In this document: piece by piece, positions 48,233 to 60,975 of the stretch
How the letters are laid out: the number at the start of each line of letters is the position of its first letter
Numbering within the stretch: the first letter of the stretch is position 1
Assembly: GCA_947579605.1 (NCBI GenBank)
Contig: OX388322.1
Span: 3,658,001-3,722,000, forward strand
DNA from: Athripsodes cinereus
Lineage: Eukaryota; Arthropoda; Insecta; Trichoptera; Leptoceridae
Length of the DNA: 64,000 nucleotides
Direction of reading: 5' to 3'
Notes under the pieces: model-generated
Database searches by the model: none
The model's input: the letters and a program-made list of their open reading frames with translations, nothing else
Told to the model about the DNA's origin: nothing
Translations under genes and position numbers: made by a program

Positions 48233-49559
48233 ATTTAGCTAATTATATAGCTAAGACCTAAAAAAATGTCTATGTTCATATTATAATAATAATCATAGCT
48301 AAACATTTTTTTATGATGTGTCATTTTGTGGGAAAACCACCGCAAGGGCTCATTCAAGAATCATTACATCTCCTGAACATTAGGGTCTTTAAACCTGCAT
48401 TGAACATCTATACACTCTCCAGAGTTCGCAAATCATAATGCATGTTATGCTATAGAATTCAAGAATATTACACGAATGAGGTATTTTCTATATTCAAATT
48501 TGCAGAACCTGTAATTTTCTCAGTTCAACAAGGCTTTACAATTCTAATGAGTATGATAAGTTTTACTGTTATCAGAAGTGACTTTTGACTGAACACGTAC
48601 AGAAATATTAAATCGCAAGGCGTAATAATATTATGCCCATTGTAAATTTCCGAGTGAAGTTGTAGGTAGCAATTCGTAGTAAATTTCAGAACCAAAATGA
48701 ACAAAGTTATCAAAATCCCGCCCGACTATTCAGACAATGTACTATGAAATTGCCCCGTGAAAACAAAAACTATTTCATAGCGAGAGTATATATTAAATAT
48801 TATAACAATAATAATGGAAATTCTTAGGGACAAAGACTGTAACGGACTGGAAGCCGTACAAACAGAACTCGTGTATTACGGACAATAGATATTGCACGTG
48901 CAATGTCGAAATACTGGGAATAAAATGAAGAATATCACACAATTCTATACGAGTTTAAGTTTGTCCTATAGAAGGCGAGTGCGTATAAGATAATTATCTA
49001 ATATTCAGTTATGTCACCTTTCTAGAATGCGTATATTTTTCTGGTGCAGAGAAGATAAGCTGTTGGTTTGTACATTGTACATCGCGTATTATGATGAGTC
49101 ACGACACTTATAGATATATAGAAATATAAAATAAATATATTGAAAGAATACTCTACATTAAATTCAATATAAACGACGAACTTCATAATGCACTTTAGAA
49201 TATTCTTCAATGCCATTAGCGTTCGGTGCACAAAATTATGGCTAGCGAGAAAGTGTGGTTATTTGGTGACCGTAGCAAAGTTCTAGTACATTTGAATTAA
49301 AGCTACCGTTGAAGTGAATATCCGCAGTACCTACGTTGCAGTTTCACTGGGAGCATGAGGAGCGCTCATTTTTCTCGAAAGATAAGGACTCTTGAATAAA
49401 TATTTTTAAGATATAATTATTTTAATATAAAAAAAAACTGCTGATAATATTTTTTTTCATCTTCCAGTCGAAGCACCTTCCACTAGAATAAAAAACCAGT
49501 TACATTATGCAAGTAATACACACAATGTCAGTTCCGTCTTAAAAAATAAATACCTTTTT
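48233..49559. other. No recognisable gene
   Basis: AT-rich spacer with no supported feature. Confidence 0.4.
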
Positions 49560-49770
49560 TCACTTCATGTCATCATGGCATCTCTAAGTGCGGAAACCAG
49601 TGGACTGATACATTCAAAATGGATGGCATAGCCCATCGCTGAAATAAGCGTGTACGTTCAAATGACATACCCCATCGCAAATCTCAAGGCATTAAACAGA
49701 CATCGATTCATTAACGACTGGCTAACCTTGTAACCTTGTACGTGGCTCTTGAAAACTTACAGAGAAGATA
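49560..49770 (-). repeat. SINE family 2, degenerate minus-strand copy
   Basis: On the minus strand, CTGTAAGTTTTCAAGAG is followed further on by TTTCAGCGATGGGCTATGCC and then ATCCATTTTGAATGTA. This matches the order and spacing of the corresponding blocks in the young family 2 copies. Many substitutions; the ends are uncertain. Confidence 0.5.
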
Positions 49771-52700
49771 ATTATGAGCATTATTCTATTCCAGAACTAT
49801 ACGAGGCATTAAATGAACATAATCATTGTGTTCTTTGGGAAGTTAAAGATTTATTAACATAGTATGTAGGTAAGAGCATTTCGCAATGCCAACAAGAGAC
49901 TACCGTACATACATACATACATTATTCCTTATGAATTTTACAGAGGTAACTACACGTAGTAGTACGGACGGTCGAGTACGGTATGCTGTGCGCGATGCAC
50001 TAATCAATACCCTCGGGGGCTGAAGGCAAATGGAGTTTTCCACTTTGCAACAACGGTCGGAACTTTAACTTGTGTCAAAAGTTAACAGTGCGAGACGTTC
50101 AACACAATGCTAGTGCATGCAGAACACAACGAAAGGAGACAATAAAATGCATAAGATGAAATAATCTTATTTTTTCATCATTAACAACAAAGTTGGTATA
50201 TTAGATACCTACTTCCTTTTGAATGCACAGAATTTTTCAGCATATAAGGAGATATACAGAAAATTTAATCAGATTGATAGGTACCTTTCCAAATTTAATA
50301 TTGTTTTCAAAACACCAGCACACAGTTGAATGACAAGTGTTCATAACATTTCGAATGAAGGTATCAAGAAATTGAGATTTTCTTCACTAATCATCATTCG
50401 ACGATCCTGAAAATTGACAATTTTTGTATAAATAAAAGAGCTTGTGACGTTACCAACCTTGGAAATAAAAGTCTCCTACTAAAACATACCTCAATAAATA
50501 AATAAATAAATAAAAATACTACAGTCACTTCATTGCGGTATACCAGTATACGTAAATATAGTAAGCTTACAATGGTTTACAAACTACTGCAATAAAACCA
50601 CATGTTACAAATTGAAATGTCAGAAGAAACATATTGGACGTAAGCATGTAAGCTGGCTCGGAGAGTACCACCATCTGATGAAGTTGGAAGTCTGGATGTA
50701 GTAAAACTGGATGCAAGATGCAACACGGTATTCTCCAAGGAAATAATAATAATAATGTCGGTCGAGAGTAAATTGAATACTAGGCGACTATGAGAGAGCG
50801 AGTGCACAGATCCCACAGCGGTCGTTCCGGTCTATCAGCAGAGGGACTGAATTAGTCGTAAGAGTACGGAGATATTATAAACTGTCTCACAGTACTTCTC
50901 ATATTACTACAGCATCAGTTTTCCCAATCTACTCTATGTATATGTGACTATATTTTGTATGAGAGAATACTCGTAAATTTTCCACACAACCCCTAACGGC
51001 AGGCTAAGGTACACAGTTGTTATTAGCGAACTTTATTATTACGGAAGGCGGACGTTTCCACGAGCTACTTCACCAAACCAGCCAGCCAGCAGTAGTAATA
51101 AAATAATGAAAATTATAATACATAAAGTCTAGCAGCTCACCAACACACATCCCTAAAGGGACATTATACTTATATTCCAGCACATGATACAAATATTCAG
51201 ATATTTTTAAAGGCACATGATACTTACTAAAATGTTTATTTATCTGGCTAGATGTATTGATATTAAGAATATATTTCAACAGACACCGCATTTTCACAAC
51301 AATGTACATAAACTCAAAAGAATGTAAGAACGTCACAGAAGAAGTGAGCTTTATGAAAAACACAAGGTAATTTGAGAATATAATGCAAGGGTGTCATTAG
51401 GATGTTGTCTCCTGGAATTGCTTTGGCCTTTAACTGTAAGGATCCTAGCGGTGTCGTCATATTGTCTATAATTGTAAAATATATTTTTTTGGAAATTCAT
51501 TCTTATTCACAGTGAGACAATATTATTTGACGAGATTGATACCAAGGAATCTAGTGCATAATATATACACAAATAAATTACTTGTTTATTAACAACTATA
51601 CAACTTAAGCAACGGAGCAATTAAACAATACACGGAACAATCACAGAGTAAATGTTTTCTGTTAAATGGCGGAGTGGCTACAAGAGTAACGTTTTCCAGC
51701 CGACCACATTTTGAGGTAAGTGTTATCAATGAAATGTGATAGATAATCAATATATAAGTGATAACTTTCAAATTACAAAACGCTATGTAACTCTAAAGAA
51801 TAAATGACAAAAAACACGCAAACATTTAGAATATAATAGAGGTAAAACGTTAACACCTGCTAAAGTCGTCCACTAAAAGGCATTGTGAAGAAGAACCTAT
51901 CTTACATCCACTTTGAATGAACGCTTATTCAAAGCGAACTTCATTTAACCATATAAACTCAAATGCCTTACAAAGCACACGGCACAATTCTCCTTAACAT
52001 TATTAGCAACACAACGTGTGCCGGAGTAATTTTAAAGGATCGTTAAACGAGTATTATTAACGAAGGCGAGCTGGTATCTGTAGGTATAAGTATACCTAAA
52101 TGAGTACAACATAATAATATTTGTATCCACAATCATTTTACAACAGAATTGATGTGATTACAGATATAATAATTAATTTTATATCGAGTACATGTAAAAA
52201 TAATGAAATAATATTTATTATAATTTTACATTATATCTATGTGCCTACTACATTAATTAAATTGCGATACCGATCGGTAATAAACCGATCAATAAAATCT
52301 ATTATATTAATTTGCAACTTCCTCTACGGCTGCAATCATATTATTTTGCTAGACTACACTATAATATACATCTATTAACGTTAATCATTATTTAGTAATT
52401 ATATAATATTAATTTGATATCGAGCCTTTATGCAATGGAAATAATGACAACACCAAAGAACTGTCACAATGGCAATAACCAACCAAGGCTTGAACTAATG
52501 TACTGCATACGATTTATAACAGACGAATATGTGAGTAAATGAATTGTCCACATGAATATGCTTTCTTTTTTGGTGCTTTTTCAGTGATTAGACTAGATAG
52601 CTCACCTAATCAACGGAGGATTGATTGTAAAGTTTATGATACTTCATAATTATTATGATTCAAATGAAATGGAATTACTGAACATATCCAATACTTATGA

Positions 52701-52779
52701 AACAAGTCTATATTTGTGTATTTATGTAGACTGATTCACACATGTTAGTATTAAGAAACTCATATAAGTACCTACTGAA
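49771..52779. other. No recognisable gene
   Basis: AT-rich sequence. There is a (CATA)n run near 49907-49922, an (AAAT)n run near 50492-50512, and a somewhat GC-richer stretch at 50640-50880 with no recognised reading frame. Confidence 0.4.
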
Positions 52780-52827
52780 TTTCGTATTGAATATCATTCA
52801 CTTAGTTTCGTATTGAATATCATTCAC
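52780..52827. repeat. 22-bp direct repeat at the LINE 5' junction
   Basis: A 22-base host segment (52780-52801) is repeated exactly at 52806-52827, separated by TTAG. It begins TTTCGTATTG and ends ATCATTCAC. The second copy directly abuts the LINE 5' end, so it looks like a filler duplication made during insertion. Confidence 0.85.
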
Positions 52828-53531
52828 AAAGTACAACATGAAAATAAATAAAGAAAAAACAAAATGTATGGTCGTTGGAAAAGAGGAAGCGACTGCGAAC
52901 ATTGCCATAAATGGAGTGAGCATCAAACAAGTAAGTAAATTCGTGTACCTGGGCAGCAGAATAAACCAGGATGGACGCTCCAAATCGGAAATTGTAAGCA
53001 GAATAAACCAGGCAAGGATTGCCTTTAACAAAAAATCAAAGATATTGGAATCCCCAAATATTGACTTAAGCGTAAGGAAGAACCTTACTAAAGCCTTTGT
53101 ATGGAGCATTCTGCTTTATGGTTGTGAGACATGGACCATCAGCAAGAGTGAAAGCGGACGGCTGGCGGCCTTTGAGATGTGGTGCTACAGACGCATGCTC
53201 AAGATCCATTGGTCGGAGCACGTCGAAAATGAAGAAGTATTAACCAGGGTAGGCGAAAAAAGGCAACTCCTTAAGAGAATCAGCCAACAACGAGCTAACT
53301 GGATTGGCCACAACATCAGGCATCCAGGACTACTCATCGCCATCGCAGAGGGTAAGACCGAGGGGACAAATGGCAGAGGCCGACCAAGAGACGCATATAT
53401 GGACCAACTGAAGAGAGACATGAACTGTGGCTCATACGTAGGGCTAAAAAGACTGGCTGAGAATAGAGACGAATGGAGAAGAAAAACCAAACTCGTTGCA
53501 GACCAATCCAGTGGATTGTAACTCATTATAT
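52828..53531 (+). mobile_element. 5'-truncated LINE, second copy, with target duplication
   Basis: Same family and nearly the same truncation point as the copy at 15.8 kb; both carry AAGTACAACATGAAAATAAA near the 5' end and TAACTCATTATATATA at the 3' end. The 12-base direct repeat ATATCATTCACT at 52791-52802 and 53532-53543 marks the target duplication. The extra 22-bp duplication at the left lies between this repeat and the element. Confidence 0.85.
52838..53521 (+). pseudogene. LINE reverse transcriptase C-terminal part, truncated (second copy)
   Basis: Open for 227 codons to TAA. It differs from the 15.8 kb copy at about 14 residues by eye, and most of these are conservative. The motif order is the same: KTKCMVV, KFVYLGSRI, LLYGCETWTISK, FEMWCYRRMLKI, RANWIGHNIRH and NGRGRPRD. 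The catalytic part of the reverse transcriptase and the endonuclease are missing. The undamaged frame in both copies points to a source element active recently in this genome. Confidence 0.85.
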
Positions 53532-53543
53532 ATATCATTCACT

Positions 53544-55468
53544 CACAATGAATGTCAGACTAAAGGCATTGAAGCTAAAAAAGGTTCCGATGTTGTCAGC
53601 TAATACCAAGCAGAAAATATTCTGCTCTTGAATCTTTGTGAATTCATGCTAATAATATAATAGTTTATTTCCTCACCATCACACTCTCGGGCAACGAGAA
53701 AGGACAATAAAATTTCAATAATTTTTATTTATTTGTTTTGAGGCGCACAACAGCTCATATTTGATACATATTATCAGTTGAATCAGCAAAAGTCACACAA
53801 CTAATCAAACATCCAAACCTTGCACACGACATCTATAGATACATGTATTCGATCTCGTACAGACATATCTTAAATACAATATTAAAGTTTGTGCAAAAGC
53901 ACCGATAAATTTTTTTTGCACAATATCTAAGAATTTAATTAAGAACTCTCCTGGTTTTCATAAACGAATTTGACTTTAATCGGAATGGGCAATCTCTAAT
54001 ACCAATCACGGAGAACTCCAATTTAAATATTATATTAAAATTCCACAATCGTTTAACTACTAAATCTAAAAGTATCGTAAAGGTTCGAAAGTGATGGTAG
54101 GTATAAGTGCGTGTCGGATCGTTATAATGGGTTGAACGCGAAAATTTAACAAAACAATTTGACGTACTAATAGTTATATCAATGATAGGATGGTCGCGAA
54201 TGATGACAAAAGCAATCCAACTGTCAACATTACAGTAAAAAAAATGCCAGCACGAGATTCCCTATTGAGTGGAAATAAATAACATTTAAACTGTGGTAGG
54301 TGGCCTTGTCAGTGTTGTCAAGAGAAAAATATTAATAACAATATGGCGATAGTATGGGGGAAAATAGTGTTATATTAATAATAATAAAACTAACAATTAA
54401 GGTACAGTAGTAACACTGGACTACAATATTTTGTATTATGTGAAAAACCAACAATTTATTCGACACGGGTGTATGGTTACATAAAAAAATGTATAATGGT
54501 TAATTTCCACACCAGTCATAATATTTATAATGAAACACAAGAAGTCGAATGAATAGTGTGTCGATGAATAGTGCAAGAATATAGGTAAAACGGTTGCTAA
54601 CTCGCATGTAAAATTGAATAAAAAGAAGCTATTATGGTCAAAGAATCGATTGTTATAAGGGTTAATATTAAAAAAAACTTACATCATTCAACTTACAAAT
54701 CACGCTCAGTTAGTAGTCTTTTTTCAGTCGCGTGAAGAAATCTATTTTAAGATGTAGGACGGATAACTGATAAACATTTCTCATTAAGAAAATGACTCGA
54801 ATGATTTGAATAAGTAATCTCAATTTCAATCACAATTGAAACAATAATAAGTAAGTAGATATATATTATTTCAATCACAAATAGAAATACATGTTAATAC
54901 AAAAGTGCCTACTTACATCTAAGAACAACGTGAAACATGAAAGGGTTGATCAACACAACAACATGGAAACCGACAACTCAAACATTTATCAATCATGTTA
55001 AGAAGACCCTGTCTTCATCAATTACACTACACAATACATTCAATATTGATGGAACAACTTCAAAACAACAAATACAAGTGAAATACGTAGAATCGGATCG
55101 TACTCACAATCCAAACATTTCACAGCGTGTGTATGTGAGAGTATCCTAGAAGATCGACAACAGAAACCAACCTCTCCTGTATAAGATGTATGAGAGAGAG
55201 TAATGTTTGTAAAAGCGTAATACAATGATGTGTATTGTGATACATCTAACATAAAACGTGTGTTCGCAGCAGTACCTATTGTTGTTCGCCGGGAGATACT
55301 GGAGACATTAGCATAGCATGTCACATTCTGTGTCATCGCTATGTCAGGAATGACAATAATACTGAATATATATACAAATGGTTTAGAATTACTGCTATTT
55401 ATAGAAACGATACTGAGCTGTCATGTGTTCGGAATACTAAATTAGCCAGAATTTATATATGAAGAAAT
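53544..55468. other. No recognisable gene
   Basis: AT-rich spacer with no supported feature; short open frames only. Confidence 0.4.
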
Positions 55469-55480
55469 GTATATTTATAC

Positions 55481-55738
55481 TTTCCCGTGGAGCACCCGGT
55501 AAAGAATTGGTCTCCCACTCTTCTGCGTAGGTTTTCGAGTGTCCTGTAAAAGGCAGGTGTTCGAAAAAATTAAGACATTTTACATCTTAAATTCAGCGAT
55601 GAGGTTTGCCACCCATCCTGAATGTCTTGATTTTATATTGGCACGAAGAGGACAGTTTGCATGTTTCTTACATGCAGCTGATCTGCTGGCTACCCCACTT
55701 GTGGGATATGCCGTGATGGTATAGTAGTAGTAGTAGTA
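55481..55738 (+). mobile_element. SINE family 2, young copy with target duplication
   Basis: The direct repeat GTATATTTATAC flanks the element (55469-55480 and 55739-55750). The sequence is almost identical to the copy at 38844. The head is CCCGTGGAGCACCCGGTAAAG with B-box-like GGTTTTCGAGTGTCC, and the tail is a clean (TAG)n run. The near-identity of the two copies and both intact duplications suggest recent activity. Confidence 0.85.
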
Positions 55739-55750
55739 GTATATTTATAC

Positions 55751-58549
55751 ACAGATAGATATTGATTTTGGTGAACTGTAATTTATAGATGAAAACCCAT
55801 ATGGTTAATATGAATTCCATCAACGATTACTACTTAATCTACACTAAGTCTACTTAGGCTCATTACTTCACAAACTTACAGCGGTATTCCTAATAATTTG
55901 TTTGTTCGTTATAAATAGACACATTAACAAAATGACCGCAAATAAGAGAGAAGGAGCTGCCCGTCGTACATTTATTCGTCTTGTGATAGAACAGTACGTA
56001 CAGCCAACAAGACTATCAATCAATTCTATAAATAATACAAAATAATATCGACAATGATAGAACAAGACTGCTTATTACAGTACGACATTGAAATAGGTAA
56101 AATATTTACACATTGTTAGATTTGACGAGAGATTGATATCCGATCGCAACAGCAAAATAAATTAGGCTGCCAAAGGCACAAGGCAAAGAATGAATATATT
56201 TAGTATTTGACACATAATAAAAAGTAACAAAAAGCGACTATTCTCTTATTTTTAACCGAAATAAATAAAACAAGCGTTTTATTCTACTAATGATTTAATC
56301 GGTGAGAGAGACGTCTTTCGTCTTATGAGGACATTGTCAATCTCTCATTTTTGTTGAGCTACTTGATAATTATTGGATCATAATACAGAGCCTACTAGAA
56401 TTTTTAAATTACAAAATATTACTCCCAGGAACACAGTAAATAAACAAGACAGAGTCAGAAAATTAAAAAAATCCAAATGCTATGTAAACTGTGTCCAGCC
56501 CAAAAGCACTAATTATGATAAATCAAATGTGATTTCAAGAGGTCAATTTGCGTACAATTATCAAAATCATAATAATCAAGGTGTCGACAAAGTGTTTCGA
56601 TTGCAAAATATACCTACATATAAATATGAGAACCATAAAACAATTGCATTTTGTTTGACCTCGCTGATACTATGATTGATATTATCATCAACAAGGCACA
56701 GAGCGAAGGCACGAAGGTTGCGCAAAATATTGAGTAGCTTGATTTGAATACGAGCGTGTTGCAAATATAATAGTTAATATTATTTATAATAATCAAACGA
56801 TTGCTAACCTCAAACTAATTACTACTCGGCTACCTTTTGATAGCTGAGATAAGAATCTGATTGCAATAGAATATATTTGGAACCGAAATATAATATCATG
56901 ATTGAAATGGAACATGTAGAGATAATCATTTTTATTGTTCTCCACTTAAAGTAGAGAGAGGGCTTACAATATGATGGAAGAAATCCTATTAGCGCGGCCT
57001 ACAACGTCAAGGGAAACCTATAAAATTATATTATTATTTAGCCAAAGGTACACAGTTAGTTACAATCTACGATAGGTCACACAGAGCATTAAGTCGGAGT
57101 GATTGATGGCAAAAAATCACGGACGATGTTCGGAGAAATGTTGATGAACAAAGCCCACGTAATGACGAGTACGGAATCTAATTGAACTTAACCTAGAGAG
57201 AGCGAGGCTTACGCTTCATTACATTATACTTTGTGATGGTTCGTGCTCAAATAATTTATCAGGTAAAAAATCGATTCGTTATTTATATCGTCGGTCCTTT
57301 AAATAATTACTTCACGGACCATTTATAGAATTGAAACAAAATTACAATTCGTTTAAGAAATAAAACTGATTAGAACGCATCGCATTTTCAACCAGTGTAT
57401 CCAACATTTATTGATTCTTTCGACTACTTTGAAACAATTTTCATTTCAAAAACAGTTTCAAACTTATTAAATTTGACTTGCTTTTACTGAGTGGACTTAT
57501 CAACTTTTCAAAACGCACAATGGTTTAATAAGATCTTTTTACGGGAACACAATGAAATGCGTGATTAATTTAAACAAACAGCCAAAAATTACCAATCTGA
57601 AAACACTTTGTAGATATATATCCTAGATGTACTTAGCGTTAGATAGGTACTACATATAATGTAGTATGAGCATAAAGGAAAGTGGATAATAAATACTTTT
57701 AGCAGGGATGTGATTAATGTAGGCGCGATCACAATGAAAGTGATATTAAATTAGAGCGGTTAGCCACCTCTTGGGATTATACAGCTATCCCTTGATGGTG
57801 GTTCTTTTCAATACGAGATTACAGAAAATCCTCTCGTAAAAGTCGATTCTTACACAGATTAGGGCGATAACCGCGTACCTACATCCCGGAGGCATGTAAT
57901 ATAAATTCGTATTGATTCAAGATAATTCTTTAAAAAAGACATCGTAAAGAATAAAGGGTTTGACTTTATTAGTACGAATGTCAATAAACTGCTATCATTG
58001 CTATTGTAAAAGTAATATTGAAAAAAAATTAAATCGACACAATAATCCGACTCCGAAGAATAGAACTAATTTTCCCAATGATATAAATAAAAGTGTTGTT
58101 TATACATATCGATATAGTATTTTGGGGTCACATCTACTTTCCGTGACAATATCTACAATCCACAATATAAATTTGGACAAATTATATTGTAAACATTTAA
58201 AAGAAAATACATAATTTTAATGCCTAAATTACAATCCCATGTATTCACCATTGACAACGTCGTGAATTGAAATGCAATATTTATACAATTAAACGCAATA
58301 AAAAAAATACTAAATATTCAACAGCAATATCACGGAAAAGAATTACAGAGAATGTTAATCAAAACATTTATCGATCTTTGTGATGATATTATAGGAATAA
58401 AAACAACGAGCAAATAATATAAATAACATAATCAGATAGGCCGCACCTCTTTATGCAAGAACCTTCGCGATGACAGTGATTAGAATCACAATTATGATTA
58501 TCAATTTGCAAATAATAGAAAAAAATATACAAGTTTAAATAATGCAAAT
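55751..58549. other. No firmly supported gene
   Basis: AT-rich sequence. An open frame at 56373-56675 (plus) has a repeated F-K/R-L-Q-N-I motif and is reported as a weak finding. Nothing else is recognised. Confidence 0.4.
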
Positions 58550-58557
58550 GTGTGTTT

Positions 58558-58944
58558 TAGTGATGTAACGAATGTGTGATTTTGGATATTCGCGAATGCG
58601 AATATTTGTTACCGACATTCGCGAATGCGAATAGCGAATATTGACTTGCTTAAATTTCTACAATTGCTCAGACTACAAAATTTCTACCCCCCCCCCGTCG
58701 CCGAATTTTCAAAATGGTATAGGAATTTAAAATATTTCAAAACTCTTCGGTTTTCTTAAAGAATATTTTCTTGCAGTACCTTTTTCTACAATGTACCGGG
58801 TGAGTACCCGGTACTTACCGAATTACCGATACTTTATTACCAAAACAATATTCGCAAAACATTCGCATATTTTTTTGCGAATACTTTGAAATATGCGAAT
58901 ATTCGCGAATGCAAATGCGAATACGAATATTCATTACATCATTA
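58558..58944. mobile_element. hAT-type MITE rich in ATTCGCGAAT words (387 bp)
   Basis: The inverted ends are TAGTGATGTAACGAAT on the left and, reverse complemented, TAATGATGTAATGAAT on the right. An exact 8-bp target duplication GTGTGTTT flanks it (58550-58557 and 58945-58952). The subterminal regions are filled with ATTCGCGAATGCGAAT-like words in both orientations (58590-58640 and 58850-58930). The centre holds a poly-C run at 58686-58696 and a module (58677-58771) shared with the MITEs at 24418 and 61297. No transposase. Confidence 0.88.
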
Positions 58945-59027
58945 GTGTGTTTATATTTATTAACAAACAATAAACACACAACGAGCAATCATCGGCATTC
59001 CATTATATTAATAATAATAAAACATAC

Positions 59028-59303
59028 ATCAAAGACATCACTATACCGCACGATGAAAATTTAAATAAAGCTGAGCAAGATAAGATAATAAAATATCTTG
59101 ATCTTGCTCACGAAATCAAAGACATGTGGAGAACACCTACCACAATCATCGTGCCTATAGTGTTGTCTGTGAATGGTTTAATACCTAAAAGCCTGTCAAG
59201 CAATCTCAGAAAACTGGGAGTAGATGACAGGCTCAAATACAGCATGCAGAAGGCCGTACTTCTATCGTCCACCAGGATAGTAAGAAGGTTTTTGTCCCTG
59301 TAG
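59028..59303 (+). pseudogene. LINE polyprotein C-terminal tail
   Basis: The frame, open upstream to about 59028 and ending at TAG 59301-59303, encodes IKDITIPHDENL, then a K-A-E-Q-D-K-I-I-K-Y-L-D-L-A-H-E-I segment. MW, IIVPIVLSVNGLIPKSL and finally MQKAVLLSSTRIVRRFL follow. This is the characteristic C-terminal tail found after the reverse transcriptase in L1/R1/CR1-like non-LTR elements (K-Y-x-D-L-x-x-E-I...IVPVVIGALG-IPK-L...LQK-A-LL-T-RILR pattern). The reverse transcriptase itself is absent. No stop interrupts this short stretch. It belongs to a different LINE lineage from the copies at 15.8 and 52.8 kb. Confidence 0.75.
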
Positions 59304-59535
59304 CTCTGTAAGTGATCTCCCATGATTGTACTATTTCATAGAACATCATGGAAGAATCAACTCGAATAATGTTGGGGTTCTACATTTTGAATATAAATTT
59401 ATTTTAATATTTTATGTTTTTTGTTATTTAATGTTATATTTAAATTTTATTGTTAATCTTATATTGCGTTCAAAATGTAGAATCTAATATTATTTTGTTA
59501 AATAAATGAGATATGAGATAATAATAATAATAAAC
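59304..59535 (+). mobile_element. LINE 3' untranslated region and (ATA)n tail
   Basis: An AT-rich stretch follows the LINE stop codon. It includes the phrase TTCTACATTTTGAATATAA and its inverted partner TTCAAAATGTAGAATC, contains AAATAAATGAG, and ends in (ATA)n at 59518-59532. The LINE tail and its 3' untranslated part therefore form one 5'-truncated insertion. Confidence 0.6.
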
Positions 59536-60789
59536 TTTATTGTGCTTAAAAACATACATATAAACAGATTATAATTATAAATAGGTACCAATAGTTACTC
59601 GTATCATGCACAATGGGCGAGTTTAGGTACAACAAATAAATAAAATACACAGTCGTATAGTTACAACATCACGAGTCTATAGATTCTATTAGGTCCATAT
59701 TTGTTCGAGGAGAGACACACCATCCACTCAGTAATTATATACGTAAATAAATATTATAATATGTAAATGATTGCCTTCTCGTCCTTTGGCAAGGTCGCCA
59801 GTTCGGTACATAACACACAGAGATGATACATGTACTTAGATACACTAATAGTAATCACAAGGAAGAAATAATGACAAGAATACACGCTCACAATAATACA
59901 ATAATATTAGATTAAATGTGACGATACGTGATACATACATAGAATGCTGCGAGTTATGTTAATGTGCTGTAATAAACTTTGGTACTAGATCAAGGATCAA
60001 ACCTACAAGAATAATAGCAACGTCACATGCTGCAGCAAGGAACTGAGTCAATATTGTTAATGATGTTTAGTGTAAGATCCGTGTGGTGTGCGGGAAATTG
60101 ACAAAGTTTTGCCAAGTTATAATCACTTCCATAAGTTACAAGAAAAAGTATGATCTTGTATGTGGGGACTGATATAACAATCAAGACGAAACAAACCATA
60201 TCGATATCATATCATTCTTTGAGATAAAAATATTTATTATTAATTTAATCGCTTTGGATCAAATATTTAGATATCTCTCCAGTTTTGAGCGTTAGTCGCA
60301 CGACAACTGGAAAGGCATTAAATATTGTCAAAAAAAATCTCACCGCACTTCAGCGGGTGTGACAAAATGAATAGCACTGCAAATGCCATTAATTCACATT
60401 GAAAAACTAGATACGTTAAAAAAATAACTAAATTTAATTGGGTATTATAAAAACTTGCGAGATTTTCAAATCGTGGGAGAGAAACATAGTTTTATATCCA
60501 TATTTTGACAAAATAATTTTGCTGTTGAAATACCGCTATTAAAACAGCGTTCATTAATCAAAATAATTCCGACACAAAAGAGGAAAGGGTAATAAAATTA
60601 CTTAAAACCTCATAAAAGATGAAAGAGACAAATTATATTGACGTTGTCAGGATGGTATAGGTATATATAGTCTTTATTATAAAGAAAAATATATATCCAT
60701 AACATCACGGATATAACTCCCTCGAGTGGGGTAGGCAGCGGATTAACAATATGTATAAAAACATACTAAGCGTCTTTTTATACCTATAT
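59536..60789. other. No recognisable gene
   Basis: AT-rich spacer with no supported feature. Confidence 0.4.
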
Positions 60790-60975
60790 ATATATAAACT
60801 ACCACGGCATCAGTTATTAGGAAGGACGCCAGTGATTTATTCAAGATGGGTAGCAAAACTTATCCCTGAATTGAAGGCGTTAAATATATAAATATACATA
60901 TTTTACGAACCTACTTTTCACATATCACTCGAAAACTTACAAAAAAGGATGAGAGGCCAATTCTACTCAACGTAC
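60790..60975 (-). repeat. SINE family 2, degenerate minus-strand copy
   Basis: On the minus strand the blocks AATTGGCCTCTC, TGTAAGTTTTCGAGTG, TTCAATTCAGGGATAAG, TTTGCTACCCATCTTGAAT and GATGCCGTGGTAG occur in the order of family 2. Heavily diverged; boundaries approximate. Confidence 0.55.
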
